From positions 5,478,545 to 5,542,544 of the forward strand of contig CM040447.1 of the NCBI GenBank assembly GCA_022749755.1: 64,000 bases of DNA. The letters are read 5' to 3'. How positions within the stretch are numbered: the stretch's first letter is position 1; every line of letters begins with the position of its first letter. Positions 37,514 through 48,540 of this stretch are shown piece after piece. The notes below the pieces were generated by a model. It ran no database searches and was not told where the DNA came from. It worked only from the letters and a program-made list of their open reading frames with translations. Source of the DNA: Azadirachta indica (taxonomy: Eukaryota; Streptophyta; Magnoliopsida; Sapindales; Meliaceae). Made by a program: the position numbers and the translations under genes.

Positions 37514-38076
37514 TCAAAGTTTAGAGGGGTGATTGAGTATCAGGTCTAAAAGCGGAGGGTAATCAAGCATTCTCTCTTTGATAAATGCAAGTAATTCTTC
37601 ATCATGTTCTAAGAAAGTCATGTTTTCTTCACGTAAAGACACCAACACATCAATTCCCTCCCCCTGATCTTGTATCCATGAGCATGATAAAATTCATGAA
37701 TGCGGGAGGTGATTCATTATGAGAAAAACTCATCCATATAGGTTTTCCCCATCCAAAATCAATATTATAAAGTCCACTGTTGCACCAACTAGTAAAGGTA
37801 ATCATATCTTGTCTCTAGAAGAAACTTCAAGTACATCATGGACAACTTTCCAATAGTTAACAAACCCTTCCTTTTCTTGTAGACTCTTAGACAATATGAT
37901 CAATATCAACCAAGGTGGAAGAAAGGTGTAAGTTTTGGTTTAGGGGATAAAACAAGAGAATAGAAGGGAGGTGGTGACCAACGTATTGATCAATGAGACA
38001 GAGGTTAGCTTTTGAGGTGAGAAGTTGTAGGAGAAAAGGTTTTGATCCATTCTATGGAAATCATTTCCAAATCCGT
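37514..38076 (-). pseudogene. BAHD acyltransferase relic with large internal deletion
   Basis: Matches the first ~63 codons of the BAHD gene joined directly to the last ~125. About 840 bp, including the HXXXD motif, are missing, with the junction near 37889. The start codon is ACG instead of ATG (38074-38076). A 2-bp deletion follows in the LKTYNLC region, and a further 1-bp deletion lies near 37815. The DFGWG region survives (FGWGKPIWMSF-like). The end still reads DYPPLLDLILNHPSKL before a TGA, so the MITE-derived tail was present before this copy was gutted. Promoter-proximal sequence is retained but the gene is dead. Confidence 0.9.
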
Positions 38077-38079
38077 TTT

Positions 38080-39325
38080 CTTTTCTAGAGCTTAATTTTT
38101 TCAAGATGATTTAGAAAACTATACATTCGGGGCTGTATACATCAATTCTTTTCATGTGTATGATATTTCATTTTCGCAACCAAAATATTGAACTATTTTC
38201 AGCGATATGCTATATCAAATTATCTAGGCACATAATTAATGTGATTAAATATTTTTTTCTTGCTCAAGGTTCACAATAATTGCATAAACACACAAAAACA
38301 CATATATACATACATATATATATATATATTTTAAAAGATTGTAAAACTTTTGATGATTGAAAACCAAAAAAAAAAATTTTTAAAAATGCCTTTAAAAGCT
38401 TAAATTAAAATAACTTGCATCTTTAGTAAGAGAAAGTATTATTCGTATAGTAGCTACGTACCACCAAAACGAGTTGCTTATAAATAGACATGTTAGTCAA
38501 GATACCAGAACTGCTATGGTTAAACTTATCTGAAAACATTTCAAATGTAACAGACATTTAAAATTACATAAGCATCAAACAAATATTTCACCTCTTCAAA
38601 AGAGGCTAAATTTTTAAGTGGAAAATGATAAGCATAAAGTTACTCTCATTGTAAAGACAACAATGAGCTTCATCAATAAGTAATAATAATATATGCCATA
38701 GAGTAAAATAATGCTATTGACACAATCTCTCAAAACAAATTATAGAATATAAATGAACATAATATTATAATATTAGTTAATAAAAATATAAAATCCACTA
38801 AAAAGCTAACTTCTTTTGACTAACTAAAATGCTGACCATAATAACATTATTGTGGATTGCAAAGTCAAGTCATTAAAATAAAAAAAAAAAAAGAAAACTA
38901 AGAGTACAATATTTTTGACAAACGAAACACATGAAAAAATAATAACAAGATGGTCGATAATAAAAATAATTTCTTGAAAAATATTGATGCCGATAACTTT
39001 TTAAAATTATTCTATTAATGCCAATAACTTTTTTTTTAATTTTGATATTAACACTAGTATAAATACTATAATAGTTTCGACCAATTTACTTTATCTTTGA
39101 AATAAAAGAACATTTTCAACAACATATTCATTGTAAAAAAATATATGAGGATTTGGAAGTGATTTAGATTAACATCGACATCATTTTATTTTTAAATTAT
39201 TTTATGGCCAAAGTATCCTTATATCTTTAAAATTAAAGTACTTTTTAACTGTAATAACATAACATCAAGGATAGTGGATATATCTAAAAGGATGGGAGAG
39301 TGCATAATTAGGTCAAACACTAAGA
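38080..39325 (-). repeat. BAHD upstream block, copy attached to the relic
   Basis: Repeats the sequence upstream of BAHD 3 (40915-41401 then 47769-48540, split by the LINE) and BAHD 4 (59425-60440). It contains one unit of the CAACTTGCATCTTTAGTAAG motif and a distal part with TTGACAAACGAAACACATG. It ends abruptly near 39325, where the next unit starts inside the MITE. Confidence 0.78.
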
Positions 39326-39576
39326 TAATATAATATAAATTTTATTTTATTTAATTTTAAAATATACCCTCAATTGGAATCCCAATACATAGTCAACAAA
39401 CACAAAAGGCTGCTTTCTACAACCTTCAGAACATTATTGAGGGCAATTTGACAAATGCCCTTAAAAAGTAGATACCAATAATAGGGATGATAGTAAGGGA
39501 TAATGAGATATTATTTAAAGTTTAGAGGGGGGATTGGGTATCAAGTCTAAAAGCGGAGGGTAATCAGGCATTCTCC
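39326..39576. mobile_element. Partial long-TIR MITE at the 3' end of BAHD copy 3
   Basis: Only the gene-proximal half of the element is present. It begins at the duplication junction, corresponding to about 37320 in the previous unit. The gene-side TIR is intact and encodes the end of copy 3. Without the opposite arm, no long hairpin can form here. Confidence 0.75.
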
Positions 39577-40914
39577 CTTTGATAAATGCAAGTAATTCTT
39601 CATCATGTTCTAAGAAAGTCATGTCTTCTTCACGTAAACACACTAGCGCATCAATCCCATCCCCTAATCTTGTATCCATGAGCACAATAAAATTCATGAA
39701 TGCAGGAGGTGATTCATCCTGAGAAAAACTTATCCATACAGGTTTTCCCCATCCAAAATCAATATTATAAAGTCCACCGTTGCACCAACTAGTAAACGTA
39801 ATCATATCTTCTCCCTTAGAAGAAACTTCCAGTACATTTTGGACAACTTTCTGATAGTTAACAAACCCTTCCTCTCCTTGCAGGCTTTTCACAAAATCTC
39901 CATTAATTAATTCTATTGATTCCCTTAGTTTGGTCACCAAGCCATCTAAATCTCGTTCCTTCTCGGTGCATAGTGCATTTGAGATCCAAACAAGGTTTCC
40001 CATACAATAATATGGAATTGGTGGCTTGATTCTTCGACGAAAATTTACTGAATGTCTAACCAAAATTGGTTTATGGATTCTTGATCTTTTTTTCATTGCA
40101 GAAAAGATACATTTGGAAAGAAGTGCTGATACAGCTTCAATGCGCGTTGGATTTTGCACGTATGAGCTAGTAGCCTTGGCTTTGAGTTTGGCTATTGCTT
40201 TTGCTTCAAATACAAATCTCCTTGTAACTAGTCTTCCGCCAGTTTTAACAAAAGGGAACACTTGGGCAGCTACAGTTAGTTCGCTGTGGAATTCGTCACT
40301 TGGAGGAAATAAGGATGCAGCATCACAATCAGGACGTATTGCTCCTTCAATATTTTTTTGTGCTATGGTAGACCAACATCTCATGAAGCAGATGTCAGTT
40401 GTTACATCACAGATCTTGTGCGAAGGACATATGCAAATGGCAAGACCCCCACAAGCAAATACTGTTACTTGTATTTGACACACATATAGTTCTTCAATTT
40501 GTCCACTCTTCTCACTGTCGTTTACCGGAGAAAACTTATTAATGAAAGAGGGATTAGGTTGGTTTAGAAATTGATTGAGAAGAATTTTTGCTCGAGCCAC
40601 TACAAAATAAACCCCTTCGTCATTGCAATCAACTGAACTATGGTCTTTGATCTTTCCAGCAAGTGGGTAATAGATAGTTAAGGCTTCTGACAAAGATTGC
40701 TTCAGTAGTTGCAATCTTTCCGAGACAATATGATCAATGTCTACCAAAGTGGAAGAAAGGTGTAAGTTTTGGTTCACGGGATAAAACAGGAGAATAGAAG
40801 GGAAGTGGTGACCAACATATTGATCAATGAGACAAAGAGATTATAGGTTTTGAGGTGAGAAGGTGTCGGAGAAGAGGGTTTGATCCATTCTCTGGAAATC
40901 ATTTCCAAATCCAT
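39515..40914 (-). pseudogene. BAHD acyltransferase copy 3 (single 2-bp insertion)
   Basis: Vinorine synthase-like BAHD gene starting at the ATG at 40912-40914 (MDLEMISREWIKPSSPTPSH). The span is 1400 nt, exactly copy 4's 1398 nt plus 2. A 2-bp insertion near 40835 (CTCTTTGTCTC for CTCTGTCTC) shifts the frame about 25 codons in and quickly meets a stop. The remaining ~420 codons are open and look healthy: HKICD, DFGWG (NIDFGWGKP) and the MITE-derived tail MPDYPPLLDLIPNPPSKL. There is no in-frame ATG near the 5' end of the downstream frame. It is a recent-looking loss, and a sequencing or haplotype difference should be considered. Confidence 0.88.
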
Positions 40915-40973
40915 TTTCTTTTTAAGAGCTTAATTTTCTCAAGATGATTTAAAAAAATATGCATTCGGGGTTG

Positions 40974-40981
40974 TATATATA
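40974..40981 (-). promoter_or_regulatory. TATA box of BAHD copy 3
   Basis: TATATATA about 60 bp upstream of the ATG, in the same context as copies 1 and 4. Confidence 0.6.
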
Positions 40982-41469
40982 TTCGGGCCTGTATACATCA
41001 ATCCTTCTCACATATATGATATTTTATTTTTTCTACCAAAATATTCAACTATTTTCAGCGATATGTTATATCAAATTGTCTTGGCACATAATTAATGTAA
41101 TTAAATGTTTTTCTTGTTCAAGGTCCACAAAATTGCATAAATAGAAAAAATATATATATATATATATTGTTTTAAAAGATTGTACAAATTTTGATGAACA
41201 AAAATAAAAGACAAAAATTTTGAAAATGCCTTTGAGAGATTAAATTAAAACAACTTGCATCTTTAGTAAGAGAAAGCATTATTTCTATAGTAGCTATGTC
41301 CCATTGAAACGAGTGGCTTGTAAACAGACACAGTTAGTCAAACATATCAGAACTGCTATGATTAAACTTGCCTGAAGATATTTTAAAATATAACAGATAT
41401 TCTTTAGAAAAATAATCTCCAAGCCTAAGCTTAGAGCAATAACATTAAAGGAAAAGAAAGAAATTCAAG

Positions 41470-42350
41470 AGTCATTGAAAGACCAAAGTCTTGATTAAAT
41501 AGAACAAAAAACAATAAAAGAAAATTAGAAAGATTGCAAGGAACCACGTAGATTTTGGACTGCAGCAGAGTTGGTTAAAAAGCACCAGAGCTTCGGGAAG
41601 AAGACCAAAGAGAACCAAAGGATCATTGTCAATAGAACCTATAACTGGGAAAACCACAAAGATCCTTTGAAAGCAAGCAGTGAGTAGATAGCAGGGGAGT
41701 GTCCCCACCAATGAAGGGAAGGAAAACTAAGCCCCAAATTTGCCAAATGATCAGCTATACTGTTGTTTTCTCGATAAGTACGGGAGAAGCGAAAATTCAT
41801 TTTAGAAATTAAAAGTCTACAGTTGAACTAGCGAAGTGGCCATAGAGGAGGCAGAGAGAAGTTAGTCAAATGGTGGACACCACCATGGGATCAGATTCTA
41901 ACAATAAATTGTACCAATCTTTTTCATAAGCTAGTTCCACAACTAATATAACAGCCATCAATTCAGCAAAACAAGCTATAGCATGGCCGAGATAAATGCG
42001 GTACCCACCCAAAAATGATCCAGAATGGTCCCTAAAGACACCACTACACGCAGCCTCCCTAGGATATCCTTTAGCCAGCCCATCTGAATTAGCTTTGACC
42101 CAAGAAGGGGGAGGGGGAAGCCAATGCAAAATGTGAACTTTATGAGCCTTGCCTAGAGACCATGGATCCCCAAAGCGTGCAAAATGTCTTGATCTTTTCC
42201 AAAATATACAGAACATGGGCAAAACTTGGCAAAGTATCGAATGTGAACAGAAATATCGAGCCAAATACGAGACAGAGGAGTGGTAGAATTTTCAAAACAA
42301 AGCTTGTTTCTAGCTTTCCATAGGTGGTAAATGAGATGGTAAGCAGCCAT
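41470..42350 (-). pseudogene. LINE RNase H domain
   Basis: Reads PPPPSWVKANSDGLAKGYPR (first Asp in NSDG), GVFRDHSGSFLGGYRIYLGH, FAELMAVILVVELA (Glu) and LLLESDPMVV (Asp). It resembles the RVT_3 domain at the end of plant L1 ORF2, and the same domain occurs in the fragment at 2311-2856. A segment with AYHLIYHLWKARNKLCFEN (42270-42350) precedes it. Confidence 0.82.
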
Positions 42351-42387
42351 TAGCTATAAGTTAAATAGCTGAGGACTAAAGTTGTGA

Positions 42388-43309
42388 TTAATAATAAAAT
42401 TCCATAGATCCATGACTGAATGTAAAACAGGCACATGAAGTCAAAAAAGAGAGCCAAGCCAACGCCATAAATCCGTAACAAAAGAGCAAACAACAAACTA
42501 GTCGTCCGCCGATTCTGCATGAGATGGAGGACATAAAGAGCAACAAGAGATCAAGTAAACCCCACGGCAATGCAAAACATCATCAGTAGGTAGCTGATTA
42601 TGAAGTAAGTGCTAGACAAGAAAAGAGAATTTAGGGGGAATGAAGGATTTCCATTCCAAAAAAGACCAAGCTTGTTGATCATGTTGCACTCTAAGAAAAT
42701 TATAGCTATCTTAAAGGGAAAGGTTGCCATCTATTGAACATTTCCAAATCAAACGGTCAGCACAAACATCCAGTGAAGAATAACCTGCAAGATTGGCTGC
42801 TATAGATGAGGGAACAAAGTAAAAAAATTATTTGACAGAATCCAGGCCCCATTGCGAAATGACCTCTGAAACAGTTGTCTTAAGAAGAAGACCATGAGCC
42901 TCAGGCAGGATACGAGAGGACAACCAATTGTCTAACCAGAAGTTGATACAAGAACCATCCCCAATAATCCATTGCGAGCCATCATTGCAGTAATCGAGGA
43001 CCAACTGAAAGCCAGCCCATAAGGAAGAGCAATTGAAAACGTGATGGCTTTCTTTAAAGCCATAACGACCTTGTAAGAACGAACCACATAAAGTAATAGA
43101 ATTTTTGGCATCACAAATTGACTTAAATAGGCAAGCGCGGTTAAGCATATCAAGGTTCCAAAGACCAAGGCCACCTTCTTCCTTTGGAGTGCAGAAATGA
43201 TCCCAAGAAATAAGAGCAAGTTTTCGATGCTGAAAGTTACCAGATAGAATAAAATTTCAAGCCTACTTCTACAACGAGTTAAGTAGAGAACGAGGCCAAA
43301 GATAAACAT
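42388..43309 (-). pseudogene. LINE thumb/zinc-binding region of ORF2
   Basis: Contains LNRACLFKSICDAKNSI, QWIIGDGSCINFWLDNWLSS and a following segment in broken frames. The GDG.xINFWxDNW pattern is typical of the region between reverse transcriptase and the zf-RVT domain in plant LINEs. Confidence 0.78.
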
Positions 43310-44711
43310 GAAAGCTATGCAAAAGCATCGACGAGAAAGCAGACTTGACTAGCTCAACTCTCCCAGCCAAAGAGAGAATTTTACCTTGCCAGCCTGAAAG
43401 ATAGGACCTGGCCTTGTCAGCCAAAGCTTGGAAATATTGCTGCCGAGGGATACCACGGAAGATAGAAACTCCAAGATAATTGAAAGGTAAGGAGCCTTCT
43501 TGAAAGCCAAGGATTACAGCAACCCTATCCTTGCAAGATAGCACCGCCTTTCCCAGGAAAAAATGACTTTTATTCTTATTGATGATCTGTCCTGAGGCAG
43601 ACCCATAAACTTCAAAAAATCGAACCAAATGACGAATGGAGCTTGATACCATCGGCATATAGCATATGCGAGATAGGAGGACAACCTCTCGGGACTGAGA
43701 TTGGAAGTGTTTTCTGAGAAGTAATAAGAGCGGTAATACCTCTGAAGAGGACATCTTCTACCATGCAAAAAAAAAGAAATGAAGAAAGAGGATCACCTTG
43801 ATGAACTCCGCGACTGCAAGAGGAGAAGCCATAAGGAGAGCCATTGAACAAAATAGATTATTTGGCTGAATGAAGGAGAATAGACATCCAATTCACAAAT
43901 TTCTCATGAAAGCCGAAACTATGCAGCACGAAGAGAAGGAGGTTCCAATCTAAAGTGTCAAAGGCCTTGGTAATATCCAATTTCAGACCAATATTTCCAC
44001 CAAATGTTTTCCTATCCAGTAAGTTGATTCCCTCCGAACCAAAGAAATGCAATCCTGAATACTTCTACCAAGAATGAAGGCAGCCTGCTGAGGAGAAATC
44101 ACGTTACCTATGAAACCACCTAACCGGTTAGCAAGGATTTTTTTAATAATTTTGAAGAAGAATTAGCGAGAGCGATTGGCCGGTATTGCGAAATCTTATT
44201 AGCATATGAGCTCTTAGGGAGAAGAACAACAAAGCTGGAGTTGACATTAGGTAATAAATAACTATCATGGAAAAATTTTTGAACTCCCTTAATTACATCA
44301 ACATTTACAATATCCCAGCAGCTTTGAAAGAAAAGATCCCGGGAAACCATCGGGGCCCGGCGCATTAATAGGACCAAGCTGGAAAACTACTCTCTTGATT
44401 TCATCCTCGGTTGGCATGGAAACAAGATTATTATTCTCTTCAGCCGAAACAATATTAGGGATAAGTTGACAGAGCTCCAAAATCTTATTCGTATTTGAAG
44501 TGGACGCTGAACACAAGTCCTGATAATAACTGACTATGTGATTAGATATAGCAACAAGATTATCATTCCACGTATCATTAATAAACATCAGGGGGATAAT
44601 CTTAGACTGAGCATGACGAACTCTTGCATATTTGTGAAAAGTCTTCCTGCTTTTATCTGTATCTCGGAGCCACTTGACACGAGCACGATCCCTCCAAAAG
44701 GTAGCTTGCAT
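43310..44711 (-). pseudogene. LINE reverse transcriptase
   Basis: Split over several frames. Reading down the minus strand: WRDRARVKWLRDTDKSRKTF, INAPGPDGFPGSF, SSFVVLLPKS then YRPIALANSSSKLL, LKLDITKAFDTLDWNLLLFV (first catalytic Asp), SRGVHQGDPLSSFLFF, and HMLYADGIKLHSSF. The active-site YADD reads YADG, so the second paired Asp is lost. Frameshifts near 43858 and 44120 also break it. Confidence 0.88.
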
Positions 44712-44755
44712 ATTTACTTTTCAAGAACTCGACTTTTAGCGATTGTTTCTGAGTC

Positions 44756-45692
44756 TCAGATAGACTCAGAAGGACCTTCCAAAGCAAGCGGTTGTTGTAC
44801 TTCCATGGGCAGTTGACGAACTTGAGATACCGTATCATGAATATTGCCAAACACAGAGTGATTCCATTCACATAATTTGCATTTAAGAATTTTTAATTTT
44901 TTCACCACCATGAAGATGGGACAACCATGAACATCGACAGAGTTCCAAACTTGTTTCACAAAATGCTTGAAATTCGAATGAAGCAACCACATATTTTGAA
45001 ACCGAAAAGGTTTCAGACCAAGACTGGAAACTGCAACACAATTAAGAAGTAAAGGAGAATGATCAGAACTGGTATGAGGAAGAACGTGATAAGAAGACGA
45101 TGACTAGGCTTTAAGCCAAGATAAATCACATAACATCCTATCCAACTTCCTTTCAATGTGGCCACTAAAGTTTGTGGGAGCCCAACTATAAAATAAACCA
45201 TTTGAAGGAACATGATGAAGACCACTATCGTCAACCAAGGAGGCCTTCACCATATTGTTCAGGAGCTCCATGATTGGCATTGAAATTCCCAGCAAACAAC
45301 CGAGGACCATCCTGACCAGAAAGTAGAGAACTAAGATCCTCACAGAGGGTTCTACAAGAAACATAATACGTAGATGCATAAATGAAGGAGACATTGCACT
45401 GAACCCCGTCGAAAACACCTAATAAAGTGACGTGTTGTTCCCTAGAAGTAATAACATCTAGAGAGCTAACTGAATTAGCTTTCAAAACCTAAAGCTTAAG
45501 GGTGGTGTGTGATGAACAAGCCACCAAGGAAAGATTAAGGAGACGCCAGTAACCCGTTGACACATTCTGAAAATCTGTCATTGGCTCTACAATTGCGACA
45601 AGTTCTGTAAAATGTTGAATGCATAAATTGGCTAGGTCTTGTTTGGATTTAGGGTTAGCCACACTCCTAATATTCCAGGAAATAAGTTTCAT
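44756..45692 (-). pseudogene. LINE endonuclease (start of ORF2)
   Basis: Starts MKLISWNIRSVANPKSKQDL, the exonuclease-endonuclease-phosphatase domain start of plant L1 ORF2. Further blocks are VQCNVSFIYASTYYVSCRTL, GPRLFAGNFNANHGAPEQYG (GDFN-type motif, here GNFN) and SNGLFYSWAPTNFSGHIERK then LDRMLCD. The blocks lie in different frames. Confidence 0.82.
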
Positions 45693-46143
45693 GGAGAAGA
45701 AGGATGAGAATTGCTACCTTGTGAGAGGTACAGTTCATCTATCGCTTTTTGTCTAGCTATCTAACGCTTCCGGGTTGACTTAGATTGCACTATTTCGAAG
45801 CCATCCTCATCTGGGGCATTTGTGAGCATACTGGCAACTTGAGACAATTCTTGTTGGAAAGTCGTAGGAACAACAATATCTGCATTTTTTAACCTCCCAT
45901 CAATTGTGGATGCATTCAAAGCTTGAGGGATTGACAAACATGAACAATCTATTAGTTTCGAACCATCAACTGAGGACGTGGACAAATCTTTATCTTGTAG
46001 ATCTGTCCTACGTGACCCACTAGTGGCAAATATATCATTAACCTCAATGGTCTCACTTCTGCGAGGTGGAATATTTCTATCCATGCTCTCATTGTAGTCG
46101 TTAATGCTTTGACCTGTTTCTATCCTCTGAAGGAATGAAAGTC

Positions 46144-47310
46144 TCACTCACCAGGTTTATTTTTATCTTTTTCACATAACTTGTGTGGCATATGCACTTT
46201 CTCCCTTGCCTCTATGTTATCTTCTTTTGGAATAAGATCTGACCCACCTGTTTTATGTTTGTCCTCATCACATGGCTTATATGTGATATACATATGCTCC
46301 CCATCTTTCGTTTTCTGACTAGCATTATTATTGGCTATTATTAGATCATCTTCTGTTTCTTTGTTGACTCTTATCTTATGGTGCGCCTTTCCAACCATGC
46401 ACGTGCTGTTTGTCCACAAAGCTAGTATAATGATTATCACCACCTTCCATTTGTTCAACAATCTGATGTTGGTTGGATGGCCCATGCTTCACGGTTGAAT
46501 TTCAGCCACGGTATTCAGGTTCTCTGTTTCTTCGTTGGGTGCTTGTGAGGAGTGATTCTTTGAATTCAAGCTGTTTTCATTTATCCTCATATTCGGTTTC
46601 TCTAAAGGTTTAGATTGAGTTGGTTTGAATTTTTGTTTTGGGTTTGAAGCTTTGCTTATGAGCTGAGTGTTGGGATTTTCCTTAAGCCAGCATTGGTGGT
46701 CAGCATGGCCAAATATGTTACAGCTATTGCATCTGGTAAGAAGGTTTTCGTAATGGACTTCAACATGGAATCTGAAATCCGGCAATTCGACGGTTATAGA
46801 ATCTAGTAATGGCGTCGAGGGATCTACTTTTACCAGTATACACGTGTAGAAACCATACTTCATGTCTCTGGTTGCTTGATCTATCTGAAGAGGGATTGCA
46901 ACTCCTCAAGCGATTGTCATTAAGATTCTTGGGTGCCAGTATTGCATGCTTAATCCATATAAGTGAATCAATAGTTGTACTTACGACTCGATTTTTGGGT
47001 CATATGGATTGAAGATTTGCATGCCATCGATAAAGTTTAAATGTCTACTTCTTCCGTAAAATGTAAATCATAGAAACCGCAAGCCAGTGGTGTCATACGC
47101 CATTGTTTTTCTGGTTGCCAAACCTTGTGCAAAAATTTCTACAGATCCTCCGCTTTCAAAGGTTTGGAATCTGGGCGGAGAGCTATCCGCCTAATCATGT
47201 TCGTCTGACAATGATTAAGTTGTTTCTTATGGATTTCCGGCTCGATTATGACCACGGTAATGTCCCCTCAAAGCTGAGGGATTAGAAGTTGTTCGGAAAA
47301 TTCAGAGATG
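46144..47310 (-). pseudogene. LINE ORF1 (nucleic-acid-binding protein)
   Basis: The segment at 46489-46863 has LPDFRFHVEVHYENLLTRCN, then a CCHC zinc knuckle CNSCNIFGHADHQC (CX2CX4HX4C intact). A Lys/Asn/Pro-rich low-complexity tail follows, continuing through 46144-46485 after a stop. The region above 46863 to about 47310 corresponds to the DUF4283-type N-terminal part in broken frames (for example WNPYDPKIESxVQLLIHLYG near 46990). ORF1 proteins coat LINE RNA. Confidence 0.72.
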
Positions 47311-47768
47311 TCATTCGGAGCAGTTAATAGTGATGCAAATGTTGGTTTCTTCGTCGGAGATTAGGAGCGCTCTGAATCCTTTGATTTGGTGGCGCGAGCG
47401 GTTGATGAAGTTGATCTAGTAACACAGTTGCATCCGTCGAGGAGGAAGTCATTTTTCCCGGATAGACGTCACAGTGAAAGTCCTTGTCCACAAATCATGT
47501 TAGTGGTGTTCCTTTCACAAATCATCAAACACAGGTCAAACACAGTCCTTGTTCACAAGCCGATTCCTTTATATCCAGTTCTGGCACTATATCCAAATGG
47601 GAGACGATCCGACGAAGAGTGTCAGTTTCATTTTCATCTAACTTCGGAGATGGTGCCGGTGAAGGTGCCAGAGATGTTGCTAGATTAGTTGCTGGCTCAA
47701 GAGGCTTATCTATGTGTAAGACTTGATAGGTAGTTGAGCTCCAAGAAATAAATTTGAAAAGAGCACAA

Positions 47769-48540
47769 TGTAACAGACATTTAAAATTACATAAGCATCA
47801 AACAAATATTTCACCTATTCAAAAGAGGCTAAATTTTCTAAGTGGAAATACAGTTACTCTCATTGTAGAGACAAGAATGAGCTTCATCAATAAATAATAG
47901 TAATATATGCCATAGAGTAAAATAGTGCTACAGATACAATCTCTTAATACAAATTATAGAATATAAAAGAACAGAACATTATAATATTAGTTAATAAAAA
48001 TATAAAATCCACTAAAAGGTTAACTTCTTTTGACTGATTAAAATGCTAACAGTAGTAAATTATTGTGGATTGCAAAAGTCAAGTCATTAAAATAAAATTA
48101 AAAAAAAATTAAAGTACAGTATTTTGACAAACAAAATACATGAAAAAAATAATAATAAGATGGTCAATAATAAAAATAATTTCTCAAAAAATATTGACGC
48201 CAATAATTTTTTGAATTATTATATTAATGCCAATAAATTTTTTTCTAAAATTTTTATATTAAAATTGCTATGAATGTTATAATAGGTTCGACCAATTTAC
48301 TTTATCTTTCAAATAGAATAACATTTTCAACAACATATTCATTGTGAAAAAATATATGAGTATCTGGAAGAGATTTGGATTAATGTTAGACATCATTTTA
48401 ATTTTTAAATTATTTAATGGTCAAAATATCTTTATATCTTTAAAACTAAAGCACTTTTTAACTATAACAACATAACTTCAATGATATTGGGTATTTCTAA
48501 AATGATGGAGGATTGCGTAATTAGGTCAAATCCTAAGAGG
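47769..48540 (-). repeat. Distal part of the BAHD 3 upstream block
   Basis: Continues the block interrupted at 41401. It matches 38545-39320 and 59808-60440 (TAAAATTACATAAGCATC start, TTTCGACCAATTTACTTTATC-like core). Confidence 0.78.

Larger units (their letters stand above)
41402..47768 (-). mobile_element. L1-type LINE retrotransposon, near full-length, inactive
   Basis: About 6.4 kb interrupting the upstream block of BAHD 3. Imperfect 13-bp target duplications flank it: TATAACAGATATT (41389-41401) and TGTAACAGACATT (47769-47781). The same site is uninterrupted in the relic unit (about 38545) and the BAHD 4 unit (about 59808). On the minus strand it has ORF1 with a CCHC knuckle, then ORF2 with endonuclease, reverse transcriptase, zinc-binding domain and RNase H, the standard order of plant L1 elements. 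Many stops and frameshifts are present. No clear poly(A) tail was seen at the low-coordinate end. Confidence 0.88.

Noticed and set aside
42932..43754. Several overlapping minus-strand frames of 100-160 codons in the LINE.
   Set aside because: They are pieces of one frameshifted ORF2 or its neighbouring frames, so they were merged into the domain calls rather than listed as genes.
47386..47726. Plus-strand frames of 80-100 codons near the LINE 5' end.
   Set aside because: They lie opposite LINE ORF1/5' leader sequence, with no recognisable domain.
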